Shown: positions 52,644 through 62,388, numbered from the stretch's first letter. The stretch is 64,000 bases of DNA from Kitasatospora sp044457565 (GCF_044457565.1 NZ_JBITGZ010000002.1:124001-188000); one strand, 5' to 3'. Program-made: numbers and translations. The notes: a model not told the origin generated them from the letters alone.

Positions 52644-53393
52644 ATGACCGCACCCGTGTTCGTCGTCGAGACCGCGCAGCTGGCCGGCGCCGCCCCGGGC
52701 TCGGTGCTGCGGCTGGACGGCCCCGAGGGCAGGCACGCCGCCGCCGTGAAGCGGCTGGAGCCCGGCGAGGCGGTCACCCTCGCGGACGGCCTCGGTCTCG
52801 GCGTGGACGGCTCGGTGGCCGCCGTGCACGGCAAGGACGCGATCGACGTCACGGTGGCCGCCGTACGTCACGAGCCCGAACCCGCCCCCCGGATCGTCGT
52901 CGTCCAGGCGCTGCCCAAGGGCGACCGGGGTGAGCTCGCGGTCGAGACCATGACCGAGGTCGGCGTGGACGTCATCGTCCCCTGGGCCGCCTCCCGCTGC
53001 ATCACCCAGTGGAAGGGCGAACGCGGCGCCAAGGCGCTCGCCAAGTGGCGCTCCACCGCCCGCGAGGCGGGCAAGCAGTCCCGTCGGCTGCGCTTCCCCG
53101 AGGTCCGCGACCCGATGACGACCAGGCAGCTGGCCCCGCTGCTGGCCGCCGCCGCCTTCGCCGCCGTGCTGCACGAGGAGGGCGCCGAGCCGCTCGCCAC
53201 CGCCGAGCTGCCGGGGCAGGGCGACATCGTGCTGATCGTCGGCCCCGAGGGCGGGGTCTCCCCGGAGGAGCTGGCCGCCTTCGCCGAGGCCGGCGCCCGG
53301 CCGCACCGCCTCGGCTCCTCGGTACTGCGCACCTCGACGGCGGGGGTGGCCGCCGGCGCGCTGCTGCTGGGCCGTACCGGCCGCTGGGCCTGA
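52644..53393 (+). CDS. rsmE: 16S rRNA (uracil1498-N3)-methyltransferase
   Basis: A 249-residue SPOUT-fold methyltransferase that methylates U1498 of 16S rRNA. N-terminal PUA-like region (PVFVVETAQLAGAAPGSVLRLDGPEGRHA), then VVQALPKGDRGELAVETMTEVGVDVIVPWAASRC, the SAM knot IVGPEGGVSPEEL and the conserved LGSSVLRTSTAG. The ATG at 52644 follows the family start (MTAPVF). It lies after hrcA-dnaJ, as in many actinobacteria. Confidence 0.94.
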   Translation: MTAPVFVVETAQLAGAAPGSVLRLDGPEGRHAAAVKRLEPGEAVTLADGLGLGVDGSVAAVHGKDAIDVTVAAVRHEPEPAPRIVVVQALPKGDRGELAVETMTEVGVDVIVPWAASRCITQWKGERGAKALAKWRSTAREAGKQSRRLRFPEVRDPMTTRQLAPLLAAAAFAAVLHEEGAEPLATAELPGQGDIVLIVGPEGGVSPEELAAFAEAGARPHRLGSSVLRTSTAGVAAGALLLGRTGRWA

Positions 53394-53483
53394 GCCGGGC
53401 AGGCAGCCCGCCCGTAGCCCGCGAGGATGCGCTGTGCCCGGAATTGCCTTCGCACGGTGTGTGCGCGTGCATAGTCTGGCCGG

Positions 53484-56400
53484 GTGACCGAACTCCAGAA
53501 CACCGCAGCCGACGCCTACCTGCGCCATCCCCACCTGCACGGCGAGCTGATCACCTTCGCCGCCGAGAACGACATCTGGCTGGCTCCGCTGGACGGCGGA
53601 CGCGCCTGGCGGCTGACCGCCGATCAAGTACCGGTCGCCCACCCGCGGTTCTCCCCGGACGGGCGGTCCATCGCGTTCACCTCGACCCGGGACGGCGCAC
53701 CCGAGGTCCATGTGGCGCCCGCAGACGGGGGCCCGCCCCGGCGGCTGACGTACTGGGGGAGCGCGTACACCAGGCTGCGCGGCTGGACGGCCGACGGCCG
53801 CCCGATCGCCACCACCGCCGCCGGCCAGGCCACCCTGCGCCGCACCTGGGCCTTCGCCGTGCCGCTCGACGGCGGCGAGCCCACCCGGCTGCCGTACGGC
53901 CCGATCGGGGGCCTCGCCCTGGAGCCGGGCGCCGATGGCGAGGGGCCGGGCCGCACGCTGCTGCTCTCCGCCTTCAGCCGGGAGCCCGCGCACTGGAAGC
54001 GTTACCGGGGCGGCACGGCCGGCCGGCTGTGGATCGGCGCGCAGGAGTTCACCCGGCTGCACAGCGAGCTGGACGGCCGCGGCAACATCGAATCCCCGCT
54101 CTGGGTGGGCGACAGGATCGCCTTCCTCTCCGACCACGAGGGCGTCGGCCGACTGTACTCCAGCCTCCCCGACGGCACCGACCTGCGCGGGCACGGCACC
54201 GGTGACGGCGGCTTCTACGCCCGCAACGCCGGCACCGACGGCACCCGGGTGGTCTGGCACAGCGGCGGCGACCTGTGGATCCTGGACGACCTGGACGGCG
54301 CCGAACCGCGCCGCCTGGACATCAGGCTGGCCGGCCCGGGCGCCGGCCGCCGCCCGCGCCCGGTCAGCGCCGCGCACTGGCTGGAGACGGCCTCCCCCGA
54401 CCGCACCGGCCGCGCCAGCGCCGTGGTCGTGCGCGGCTCCGTGCACTGGCTGACGCACCGCGAGGGCCCGGCCCGGGTGCTGGACGAGACCCCGGGCGTG
54501 CGGGCCAGGCTGGCCCGGATCGTGCCCGGCGAGGACGGCGCCCAGGGCGTGCTCTGGGCCACCGACGCCGAGGGCGACGACGCCCTGGAGTACGCCCCCG
54601 CGGTGCTCGGCGCCGAGCGCCGCAGGCTGGCCGCCGGTCAGCTCGGCCGGGTGCTTGACCTCGTGGTCTCGCCGGACGGCAAGCACGCCGCCGCCGCCTC
54701 GCACGACGGCCGGGTGCTGCTGGTGACCCTCGCCGACGGCGCCGTCCACGAGCTCACCCGCAGCGTCGACGGCGACGTCAGCGGTCTGGTCTTCAGCCCC
54801 GACTCCACCTGGCTGGCGTGGTCCCAGCCGGCGCTGGGGCCCTTCCCGCTGCGCCAGATCATGCTGGCCAACCTCGCCACCCGTACCGTGGGCGAGGCCA
54901 CCCCGCAGCGCTTCATCGACACCTCGCCCGCCTTCACCTCGGACGGCAGGCATCTGGTCTTCCTCTCGGTGCGCAACTTCGACCCGGTCTACGACGCCCA
55001 CGTCTTCGACCTGTCGTTCCCCAACGGCTGCCGCCCGTACCTGATCACGCTGGCCGCCGACACCCCCTCGCCGTTCGGCCCGCAGCGGGCCGGGCGCCCC
55101 TACGGCGAGGAGGACGACGAGACCAGGGGCCGGAAGGCGGACGCCGAGGAGAGCGCCGACACCCCGCCCGTCACCCGGGTCGACCTGGACGGCATCGCCG
55201 ACCGGATCATCCCCTTCCCGGTGGAGGGCGGGCGCTTCGGCAGCCTGCGCGCCGCCAAGGACGGTGTGCTCTGGACGAGGCTGCCGCTGCTGGGCGAGCT
55301 CGGCGACGACGCGGCCTCGCTGGAGGACGAGCGCCCGCGCCCGACGCTGGAGCGCTTCGACTTCAAGAAGCTGCGCGCCGAGGAGCTGGTCTCGGGCCTG
55401 GACGCCTACAAGGTCAGCGGCGACGGCACCCGGCTGGCCGTCCTGGACGAGGGGCAGCTGCGGATCCTGCCCGCCGACCACAAGGCCGCCGGTGAGGACG
55501 ACGAGACGGACGTCGACCTGGCCAGGCTGCGGGTCACCGTCGACCCGGCGGCCGAGTGGCGCCAGATGTTCGACGAGAACGGCCGTCTGGCCAGGGACAA
55601 CTTCTGGCGCGCCGACCTGGGCGGCCTGGACTGGACGGCCACCCTGGCCCGGTACCGCCCGCTGGTGGAGCGCCTCGGCTCGCACGACGACCTGGTGGAC
55701 CTGCTCTGGGAGATCCAGGGCGAGCTGGGCACCTCGCACGCGTACGTCATGGCGCACGGCCCGGGCGGCGAGCCGGCCCGCCGGCAGGGCCTGCTCGGTG
55801 CCGATCTGGTCAAGGACGGGGAGCACTGGCGGATCGGGCGGATCCTGCCCGGCGAGTCCTCCGACCCCAGGGCGCGCTCCCCGCTGGCCGCGCCCGGCGC
55901 CGCCGTCCGCCCGGGCGACGCGATCATCGCCGTCAACGGCCGCCCGGTGGATCCGGTCACCGGCCCGGCGCCGCTGCTGGCCGGCACCGCGGGCCAGCCG
56001 GTCGAGCTGACGGTGGCCGGCAAGGACGGCACCGGCCAGCGTCACCCGGTGATCGTCCCGCTGGCCGACGAGGAGCCGCTGCGCTACCACGACTGGGTGA
56101 GCGGCCGCCGGGCCGCCGTCCGCGAGCTGTCCGGCGGGCGGCTGGGCTACCTGCACGTCCCCGACATGGTCAGCGCGGGCTGGGCGCAGCTGCACCGCGA
56201 CCTGCGGGTGGAGATGGCCAGGGAGGGCGTGATCGTCGACCTGCGGGAGAACCGCGGCGGCCACACCTCGCAGCTGGTGATCGAGAAGCTCAACCGCAGG
56301 CTGATCGGCTGGGACATCATGCGGGACGGGGTCACCCCGGTGCCGTACCCGATGGACGCGCCGCGGGGGCCGGTGGTGGCGCTGGCCGACGAGTTCTCCG

Positions 56401-56732
56401 GCTCGGACGGCGACATCGTCAACGCCGCGATCCAGGCGCTGGGGATCGGCCCGGTGGTCGGCGCCCGTACCTGGGGCGGGGTGATCGGCATCGACAGCCG
56501 GTACAGCCTGGTCGACGGCACGGGTGTCACCCAGCCCAAGTACGCCTCCTGGCTGGAGGGCTACGGCTGGGGCCTGGAGAACCACGGCGTCGACCCGGAC
56601 GTCGAGGTGCTGATCGCCCCGCACGACTGGGCGGCCGGCCGGGACACCCAGCTGGCGGAGGGCGTGCGGCTCGCCCTGGAGGCGCTGGAGCGGAACCCGG
56701 CGAAGACCCCGCCGGCGCTGCCCGGCCGGTAG
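53484..56732 (+). CDS. Tricorn protease homologue (S41 family)
   Basis: A 1082-residue serine peptidase. A long N-terminal beta-propeller (about 1-640) contains PRFSPDGRSIAFTSTRDGAPEVHV and LVFSPDSTWLAWSQP. A Tricorn C1 region, a PDZ domain (about 770-860, GAAVRPGDAIIAVNGRPVDPVTG) and the S41 C-terminal domain follow, with the catalytic Ser in SGSDGD near residue 972. Tricorn degrades oligopeptides from the proteasome. The GTG follows TAGTCT (53472-53477) by six bases, a leaderless start. Confidence 0.94.
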   Translation: MTELQNTAADAYLRHPHLHGELITFAAENDIWLAPLDGGRAWRLTADQVPVAHPRFSPDGRSIAFTSTRDGAPEVHVAPADGGPPRRLTYWGSAYTRLRGWTADGRPIATTAAGQATLRRTWAFAVPLDGGEPTRLPYGPIGGLALEPGADGEGPGRTLLLSAFSREPAHWKRYRGGTAGRLWIGAQEFTRLHSELDGRGNIESPLWVGDRIAFLSDHEGVGRLYSSLPDGTDLRGHGTGDGGFYARNAGTDGTRVVWHSGGDLWILDDLDGAEPRRLDIRLAGPGAGRRPRPVSAAHWLETASPDRTGRASAVVVRGSVHWLTHREGPARVLDETPGVRARLARIVPGEDGAQGVLWATDAEGDDALEYAPAVLGAERRRLAAGQLGRVLDLVVSPDGKHAAAASHDGRVLLVTLADGAVHELTRSVDGDVSGLVFSPDSTWLAWSQPALGPFPLRQIMLANLATRTVGEATPQRFIDTSPAFTSDGRHLVFLSVRNFDPVYDAHVFDLSFPNGCRPYLITLAADTPSPFGPQRAGRPYGEEDDETRGRKADAEESADTPPVTRVDLDGIADRIIPFPVEGGRFGSLRAAKDGVLWTRLPLLGELGDDAASLEDERPRPTLERFDFKKLRAEELVSGLDAYKVSGDGTRLAVLDEGQLRILPADHKAAGEDDETDVDLARLRVTVDPAAEWRQMFDENGRLARDNFWRADLGGLDWTATLARYRPLVERLGSHDDLVDLLWEIQGELGTSHAYVMAHGPGGEPARRQGLLGADLVKDGEHWRIGRILPGESSDPRARSPLAAPGAAVRPGDAIIAVNGRPVDPVTGPAPLLAGTAGQPVELTVAGKDGTGQRHPVIVPLADEEPLRYHDWVSGRRAAVRELSGGRLGYLHVPDMVSAGWAQLHRDLRVEMAREGVIVDLRENRGGHTSQLVIEKLNRRLIGWDIMRDGVTPVPYPMDAPRGPVVALADEFSGSDGDIVNAAIQALGIGPVVGARTWGGVIGIDSRYSLVDGTGVTQPKYASWLEGYGWGLENHGVDPDVEVLIAPHDWAAGRDTQLAEGVRLALEALERNPAKTPPALPGR

Positions 56733-56770
56733 CGCGCGGAGCCCCGGACGGGGCCGGCCAAAGCGGGAAG

Positions 56771-56809
56771 CCGGAGTGGGGAGTCGGGCGGGCCGACTTC
56801 CCACTCCGG
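56771..56809 (+). terminator. Terminator after the Tricorn gene
   Basis: A 17-bp stem (56771-56787 with 56793-56809, one G-T pair) and a 5-nt loop, 39 bases past the stop. Confidence 0.8.
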
Positions 56810-56862
56810 GGCCTGGGTAGGATGCGGGGCTGCTCATGATCAACCGCGCACGGGGGAAGTAC

Positions 56863-57516
56863 ATGTCACAGGGTCACCCGCAGGGTTCCTACGGCCAGGC
56901 GCCGCCCGGCTACGGGCAGCAGCAGCCGAACCCGTACGGGCAGCAGCCGTACGGCGGCCCGCAGTACGCGCAGCCGTACCCGCCGCAGGCACAGCAGCCG
57001 TACCCGCACCCGTACCCGCCGCAGCCGTACCCGGCGCAGGCGCAGCCGTACGCAGCGCAGCCGCACCCGCGTCAGCCCTACCCGCAGACCGGCTCCCCGC
57101 TGCCGCCGCGCAAGCCGCAGGAGGCGGGTGACCTGCGGCGGATGACCGGCGCGGTGGTGGACTCCGCGATCGCGGTGGTGGCCGCCTTCGCCGCCGCGAA
57201 GCACTCGCCGCAGGCGTACTTCACGACGCTCTTCGGCGTGCTGGTCGGCGTCTCCTTCCTGAACCACGTGGTGCTGGCCCGCATCGCGGGCTGCAGCCTG
57301 GGCAAGTTCCTGATGGCCACCCGGGTGATCCGGTTCAAGGACGTCACCCGCCCGCACACCTGGCGGCTGACCAAGCGCTGGCTGCTCGGCTGGGTGATCC
57401 TGCCGGTCGGCCTGCTGCTCGACGACGACGTCGAGCCGGAGGAGGCCTGCGGCGTGCGGATCGTGCGGCGCAAGGACCTGAACGACTGGAAGCAGCTGAC
57501 CGGGCGGCTCGGCTAG
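56863..57516 (+). CDS. RDD family membrane protein with PYG/Q-rich N-terminus
   Basis: A 217-residue protein. The first 85 residues are a Pro/Tyr/Gln-rich low-complexity tail (YPPQAQQPYPHPYPPQPY). The RDD domain follows with LRRMTGAVVDSAIAVVAAFAAAKH and three hydrophobic segments, LNHVVLARIAGCSLGKFLMATRVIR and LTKRWLLGWVILPVGLLLDDD. RDD proteins are small membrane proteins, some possibly transporters. The ATG at 56863 has GGGGAAG three bases upstream; an earlier ATG (56836) lacks one. No function is assigned. Confidence 0.85.
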   Translation: MSQGHPQGSYGQAPPGYGQQQPNPYGQQPYGGPQYAQPYPPQAQQPYPHPYPPQPYPAQAQPYAAQPHPRQPYPQTGSPLPPRKPQEAGDLRRMTGAVVDSAIAVVAAFAAAKHSPQAYFTTLFGVLVGVSFLNHVVLARIAGCSLGKFLMATRVIRFKDVTRPHTWRLTKRWLLGWVILPVGLLLDDDVEPEEACGVRIVRRKDLNDWKQLTGRLG

Positions 57517-57557
57517 CATGCGGCCGTAGTCCCCACCGATTTCGCGAGGAGACCCCG

Positions 57558-57917
57558 ATGGCCGGCGAGCCGCAGCCCGACTGCCTGTTCTGCAAGATCG
57601 TGGCAGGTGAGATCCCGGCGACCGTGGTCCGGGAGAACGACCGCACCATCGCCTTCCGCGACATCAACCCGCAGGCGCCCACGCACATCCTGGTGATCCC
57701 CAGGGCGCACTACCCGAACGCCGCCGCGCTGGCCGCCGCCGATCCGGAGCTGACCGCCGAACTGCTGGTGGAGGCCGGGGAGGTGGCCGCCGACGAGAAG
57801 ATCGCGGAGTCCGGTTACCGGCTGATCTTCAACACCGGCGCGGGCGCCGGCCAGACCGTCTTCCACGCCCACGTCCACGTGCTCGGCGGCACGCCGCTGC
57901 GCGAGGGCCTGGTCTGA
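57558..57917 (+). CDS. HIT family nucleotide hydrolase
   Basis: A 119-residue histidine-triad protein (HINT type). It starts CLFCKIVAGEIPATVVRENDRTIAFRDINPQAPTHILVIPR and has the catalytic triad HAHVHVLGG near residue 103. Such proteins hydrolyse adenylated substrates. The ATG has GAGGAGA seven bases upstream. It is 5 bases before rnz, likely the same operon. Confidence 0.93.
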   Translation: MAGEPQPDCLFCKIVAGEIPATVVRENDRTIAFRDINPQAPTHILVIPRAHYPNAAALAAADPELTAELLVEAGEVAADEKIAESGYRLIFNTGAGAGQTVFHAHVHVLGGTPLREGLV

Positions 57918-57921
57918 CCTC

Positions 57922-58839
57922 GTGTCACAGCGCGAACTCGTCGTCCTCGGCACCGCCAGCCAGGTTCCCACCCGGCACCGCAACCACAACGGGTACCTGC
58001 TCAGGTGGGACGGCGAGGGCCTGCTCTTCGACCCCGGCGAGGGCACCCAGCGGCAGATGCTGCACGCCGGGGTCTCCGCCACCCAGATCACCCGGATCGG
58101 CATCACCCACTTCCACGGCGACCACTGCCTCGGGCTCGCGGGCGTGATCCAGCGGATCAACCTGGACCGCGTCCCGCACCCGGTGGACGTCTACTTCCCG
58201 GCCTCCGGCGAGGTCTTCTTCCAGCGGCTGCGGCACGCCACGGCCTTCCACGAGACGGCCGTGCTGCGCCCGCACCCGATCGAGGAGCCGGGCCCGCTGC
58301 CCGGCGCCGCCGGCCGCTTCACGCTGGAGGCGCTGCGCCTGTCGCACCCGGTGGAGTCGTTCGGCTACCGGCTCACCGAGCCGGACGGCCGCCGGCTGGT
58401 GCCCGAGCGCCTCGCGGCGCTCGGCATCGCGGGCCCGGCGGTCGGCCGCCTCCAGCACCAGGGCGTCATCGAGGTGGACGGCCGCAGCATCACCCTGGAG
58501 GAGGTCAGCGAACCCCGCCCGGGCCAGCGGTTCGCCTTCGTGATGGACACCCGGCTCTGCGAGGGCGTCGGGCGCCTCGCCGAGGGCGCGGACATGCTGG
58601 TCATCGAGGCGACCTTCGTGGACGCGGACGCCCACCTGGCGCAGGAGCACGGCCACCTCACCGCGGGCCAGGCCGCCCGGGTCGCCGCGGAGGCGGGTGT
58701 GCGGACCCTCGTCCTGACCCACTTCTCGCAGCGCTACCCGGATCTCGGCCAGCACCTGGCGGAGGCCCGTAAGCACTTCGACGGCGAGGTCGTCGTCGCC
58801 GAGGACCTGGTACGGGTGCCCGTGCCGCCCCGCCGTTGA
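57922..58839 (+). CDS. rnz: Ribonuclease Z (tRNA 3' endonuclease)
   Basis: A 305-residue metallo-beta-lactamase-fold enzyme that removes tRNA 3' trailers. Zinc-binding motif ITHFHGDHCLGLAG near residue 62, RELVVLGTASQVPTRHRNHNGYLLRW at the start, MDTRLCEG, VIEATFVD and the C-terminal HFSQRYP. This chromosome's tRNAs here lack encoded CCA, so the enzyme is needed. The start GTG at 57922 is 5 bases after the HIT stop. Confidence 0.93.
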   Translation: MSQRELVVLGTASQVPTRHRNHNGYLLRWDGEGLLFDPGEGTQRQMLHAGVSATQITRIGITHFHGDHCLGLAGVIQRINLDRVPHPVDVYFPASGEVFFQRLRHATAFHETAVLRPHPIEEPGPLPGAAGRFTLEALRLSHPVESFGYRLTEPDGRRLVPERLAALGIAGPAVGRLQHQGVIEVDGRSITLEEVSEPRPGQRFAFVMDTRLCEGVGRLAEGADMLVIEATFVDADAHLAQEHGHLTAGQAARVAAEAGVRTLVLTHFSQRYPDLGQHLAEARKHFDGEVVVAEDLVRVPVPPRR

Positions 58840-59044
58840 GCGGGCGGCCGGGCGGGCGCGGTGGAAAACCGGTCGCGCCGGCCCGCGTTCTGGCCCAGCA
58901 TCGGTCTGGTGCGCGACCCGACCGGTTTGCGGCCGGGCCGCACCGCCACGGCGATCACGTGCGCGGCGTACCCTGGTGACCCCGGAAGGACCCGAGCGGC
59001 ACCACGAGACCACGGATGGGATGAGGCAGGCCCAGCGCCGACCT

Positions 59045-60181
59045 ATGAGCGACACATCGCATACCCGTACCAATGGACAGTCGCGTCGTGAGACGCCCGG
59101 CAGCGACCGGACGGCCAGCGCCCGGATCGTCATCCCCGAGAAGCACCCGATGGTCACCCTGCTCGGCACCGCGGACTCGCTGCTGCGGGTGATCGAGGAC
59201 GGCTTCCCCGCCGCGGACATCCACGTCCGCGGCAACGAGGTGACAGCCACCGGCGAGCGCACCGAGGTCGCCCTCGTCCAGCAGCTGTTCAACGAGATGA
59301 TGCTGGTGCTGCGCACCGGCCAACCCCTGACGGAGGACGCCGTGGAGCGCTCCATCGCCATGCTCAGGAGCGCCGCGGACAACCCGGACGCCCCCGCGCC
59401 GTCCGAGGTCTTCACCGCGAACATCCTCTCCAACCGGGGCCGCACCATCCGCCCCAAGACCCTCAACCAGCAGCGCTACGTCGAGGCGATCGACAAGCAC
59501 ACCGTCGTCTTCGGCCTCGGCCCCGCCGGCACCGGCAAGACCTACCTCGCGATGGCCAAGGCCGTCCAGGCCCTCCAGGCCAAGGAGGTCAACCGGATCA
59601 TCCTCACCCGTCCGGCCGTCGAGGCCGGCGAGCGGCTGGGCTTCCTGCCCGGCACGCTCTACGAGAAGATCGACCCGTACCTGCGCCCGCTCTACGACGC
59701 GCTGCACGACATGATGGACCCGGACTCCATCCCCAGGCTGATGGCCGCCGGCACCATCGAGGTCGCGCCGCTCGCCTACATGCGCGGACGCACCCTCAAC
59801 GACGCCTTCATCATCCTGGACGAGGCCCAGAACACCTCGCCCGAGCAGATGAAGATGTTCCTCACCCGGCTGGGCTTCAACTCCCGGGTCGTCGTCACCG
59901 GCGACACCAGCCAGATCGACCTCCCGGGCGGCACCCGCAGCGGCCTCAAGGTCGTCCAGGAGATCCTGATGGACGTGCCCGACATCCACTTCTCCGTGCT
60001 CACCAGCACCGACGTGGTCCGCCACAAGCTGGTCGGCCGGATCGTGGACGCGTACGAGCGCTGGGACGCCCAGCAGGAGGCCGCGGAGAACACCCCGCCG
60101 GCCCGCAAGCCCGCGCAGCGCCGTACGGTCAAGTCGCCGTCCGCCCGCGCACCCCGCCAGTCCCATCGCACCGAAAGCTGA
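59045..60181 (+). CDS. PhoH family protein (P-loop ATPase)
   Basis: A 378-residue ATPase. The conserved start resembles ARIVIPEKHPMVTLLGTADSLLRVIEDGF, followed by the P-loop GLGPAGTGKTYLAMAKAVQAL near residue 155, TRPAVEAGERLGFLPG and the DEAQNTSPEQMKMFLTRLG Walker B region. PhoH-type proteins are linked to RNA metabolism and stand next to YbeY here and in many bacteria. The ATG at 59045 is my choice; ATG 59021 and GTG 58976 are in frame, and the latter sits almost on a TACCCT box. It ends 14 bases before ybeY. Confidence 0.92.
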   Translation: MSDTSHTRTNGQSRRETPGSDRTASARIVIPEKHPMVTLLGTADSLLRVIEDGFPAADIHVRGNEVTATGERTEVALVQQLFNEMMLVLRTGQPLTEDAVERSIAMLRSAADNPDAPAPSEVFTANILSNRGRTIRPKTLNQQRYVEAIDKHTVVFGLGPAGTGKTYLAMAKAVQALQAKEVNRIILTRPAVEAGERLGFLPGTLYEKIDPYLRPLYDALHDMMDPDSIPRLMAAGTIEVAPLAYMRGRTLNDAFIILDEAQNTSPEQMKMFLTRLGFNSRVVVTGDTSQIDLPGGTRSGLKVVQEILMDVPDIHFSVLTSTDVVRHKLVGRIVDAYERWDAQQEAAENTPPARKPAQRRTVKSPSARAPRQSHRTES

Positions 60182-60195
60182 GTACCAAGCCCTCC

Positions 60196-60690
60196 ATGTC
60201 GATCGACATCGCCAACGAGTCCGGTTGGGACGCCGACGAGGAGTCCATCCTCGACATCGCCCGCTACGCCCTCGACAAGATGCGGATCCACCCGCAGTCC
60301 GAGCTGTCCGTGATCCTGGTGGACAGCGCGGCCATGGAGGAGCTGCACATCCAGTGGATGGACCTCCCGGGTCCCACGGACGTGATGTCCTTCCCGATGG
60401 ACGAGCTGCGCCCCGGCAAGGAGGGCGAGGAGCTGCCGCAGGGCCTGCTCGGTGACATCGTGCTCTGCCCCGAGGTCGCCCAGCAGCAGGGCCTGGCGGC
60501 GCCGTCGAAGCACTCCATGGACGAGGAGCTCCAGCTGCTCACCGTCCACGGGGTGCTGCACGTGCTCGGCTACGACCACGAGGAGCCGGAGGAGGAGCGG
60601 GCCATGTTCGCCCTCCAGAAGCGGATCCTGGACGACTGGCGGGCCGGCCGCGGTCTGGGCGGGATCTCCCCGGCCCCCACCACCCACTGA
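60196..60690 (+). CDS. ybeY: Endoribonuclease YbeY (rRNA maturation)
   Basis: A 164-residue single-strand endoribonuclease involved in 16S 3'-end processing and 70S quality control. Zinc motif HGVLHVLGYDHEEPEEE with three histidines at about residues 118-128, and the typical LVDSAAMEELHIQWMDLPGPTDVMSFPMDE. It follows phoH in the conserved phoH-ybeY-corC-era operon. Confidence 0.95.
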   Translation: MSIDIANESGWDADEESILDIARYALDKMRIHPQSELSVILVDSAAMEELHIQWMDLPGPTDVMSFPMDELRPGKEGEELPQGLLGDIVLCPEVAQQQGLAAPSKHSMDEELQLLTVHGVLHVLGYDHEEPEEERAMFALQKRILDDWRAGRGLGGISPAPTTH

Positions 60691-60709
60691 GCGCGGGGCC
60701 CGATCCGCT

Positions 60710-62035
60710 GTGAGTGGTGAAAGTACGAGCTTCATCCTCGGAGCCGTCCTGCTGGTCGTTCTCGGCTGGCTGGCGGCGTGCGCCGAGGCGGGCATCTCGC
60801 GGGTCTCCCGGTTCCGCGCGGAGGAGGCCGTGCGGGCCGGGCGGCGCGGCGCCGACCGGCTGCTGACGCTGGCCTCCGACCCGATCCGCTACCTCAACCT
60901 GGCGACCCTGATCAGGGTCGCCAGCGAGATGGCGGCGGCCGTCCTGATCACCGTGGTCTGCGTACGCAACGTCGAGCCGACCTGGCAGGCGGTGCTGCTG
61001 GCGTTCGGTGTGATGGTGCTGGTCTCCTACGTCGCCGTCGGCGTCTCGCCGCGCACGATCGGCCGCCAGCACCCGCTGACCACCGTCACCACGGCCTCGT
61101 TCGTGCTGCTGCCGCTGGCCCGCATCCTGGGCCCGATCCCGCGGCTGCTGATCCTGCTCGGCAACGCGCTGACCCCGGGCAAGGGCTACCGGGAGGGCCC
61201 GTTCGCCTCCGAGGCGGAGCTGCGGGCGCTGGTCGACCTGGCCGAGAAGGACGACCTGATCGAGGACGAGGAGCGCCGGATGGTGCACTCGGTCTTCGAG
61301 CTGGGCGACACCATCGTGCGCGAGGTGATGGTGCCGCGCACCGACCTGGTGATGATCGAGCGGCACAAGACCGTCCGCCAGGCGCTCACCCTGGCGCTGC
61401 GCTCCGGCTTCTCGCGCATCCCGGTGGTCGGCGACAACGAGGACGACGTGGTCGGCATCGTCTACCTCAAGGACCTCGTCCGCCGTACCCACATCAACCG
61501 GGACTCCGAGTCCGAGCAGGTCGGCTCGGTGATGCGCCCGGCGGTGTTCGTGCCGGACAGCAAGCCCGCCGGCGACCTGCTGCGCGAGATGCAGCAGATG
61601 CGCTCGCACGTGGCGATCGTGATCGACGAGTACGGCGGCACGGCCGGGCTGGTCACCATCGAGGACATCCTGGAGGAGATCGTCGGTGAGATCACCGACG
61701 AGTACGACCGGGAGATCGCCCCGGTCGAGGACCTCGGGAACGGCTCCTACCGGATCACCGCCCGGCTGCTGGTGGAGGACCTCGGCGAGCTCTTCGGCAT
61801 CAAGCTGGAGGACGAGGACGTCGAGACCGTCGGCGGCCTGCTCGCCAAACACCTGGGCCGGGTGCCGATCCCCGGCTCCGCCTGCGAGATCCCGGTGCCG
61901 GACGACGGCTCCAGCGACCTGAGCGCGATCCTGCTGACCGCCGAGAGCTCGGCGGGGCGGCGCAACCGGATCGGCAGCGTGGTCGCCGCCCCCGTCCGCG
62001 CGGCCGAGCCGCAGGACGGCGAGCAGGGCGACTGA
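60710..62035 (+). CDS. Hemolysin/CorC family protein (CNNM-CBS)
   Basis: A 441-residue membrane protein. The N-terminal CNNM/DUF21 domain has three or four helices (FILGAVLLVVLGWLAACAEAGIS, ASEMAAAVLITVVCVRN). Two CBS domains follow (about 205-335; VMVPRTDLVMIERHKTVRQAL and MQQMRSHVAIVIDEYGGTAGLVTIEDILEEIVGEI), then a CorC/HlyC domain. Members affect Mg2+/Co2+ handling. The start is GTG 60710 (VSGESTS). It lies in the phoH-ybeY-corC-era order. Confidence 0.92.
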   Translation: MSGESTSFILGAVLLVVLGWLAACAEAGISRVSRFRAEEAVRAGRRGADRLLTLASDPIRYLNLATLIRVASEMAAAVLITVVCVRNVEPTWQAVLLAFGVMVLVSYVAVGVSPRTIGRQHPLTTVTTASFVLLPLARILGPIPRLLILLGNALTPGKGYREGPFASEAELRALVDLAEKDDLIEDEERRMVHSVFELGDTIVREVMVPRTDLVMIERHKTVRQALTLALRSGFSRIPVVGDNEDDVVGIVYLKDLVRRTHINRDSESEQVGSVMRPAVFVPDSKPAGDLLREMQQMRSHVAIVIDEYGGTAGLVTIEDILEEIVGEITDEYDREIAPVEDLGNGSYRITARLLVEDLGELFGIKLEDEDVETVGGLLAKHLGRVPIPGSACEIPVPDDGSSDLSAILLTAESSAGRRNRIGSVVAAPVRAAEPQDGEQGD

Positions 62036-62041
62036 AGGCGG

Positions 62042-62092
62042 CCGCGGCCCCCGGAGTGGACCCGCCGAGCGGGCCCGCGGCGGGGGCCGCGG
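62042..62092 (+). terminator. Terminator after corC
   Basis: CCGCGGCCCCCG (62042-62053) pairs with CGGGGGCCGCGG (62081-62092) over 12 bp, with a GC-rich loop that can itself pair. Confidence 0.65.
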
Positions 62093-62154
62093 GGATGCCC
62101 CGGAAGGCCTAGCAGGAATTGCCCGGCCGTCGCGGGCGTCACCACGATGACGTC

Positions 62155-62388
62155 ATGACACATCAGTTGCGCGCGGAGTACGGCCCCCGGGGTCGCGCCG
62201 GCGGGGTCAAGACCTGGCACATCACACGGACCGAAGGCGCACCGGAGGCCATGTGCGGCCGCGCGATCGATCCGGACGCGCAGGCCCGGCCGGAGGAGGA
62301 CTGGGGCAAGACCGAGCGGCCCGCCTGCCAGCAGTGCGGCTCGCTCTACCTGCACGAGGCGCCCTTCCTGCCGGGCAACCACAGCTAG
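62155..62388 (+). CDS. Small conserved hypothetical protein (possible zinc ribbon)
   Basis: A 77-residue protein, MTHQLRAEYGPRGRAGGVKTWHITRTEGAPEAMCGRAIDPD..., with CxxC (ACQQCGSLYLHE) and an earlier Cys and His that could bind zinc. No ribosome site is evident. Function unknown; it lies between corC and a DUF4383 gene. Confidence 0.6.
   Translation: MTHQLRAEYGPRGRAGGVKTWHITRTEGAPEAMCGRAIDPDAQARPEEDWGKTERPACQQCGSLYLHEAPFLPGNHS

Noticed and set aside
51261..56864. A 1867-codon open frame on the minus strand across dnaJ, rsmE and the Tricorn gene.
   Set aside because: It is an antisense shadow of GC-rich genes, with no start signal or family, and clear genes lie on the opposite strand.
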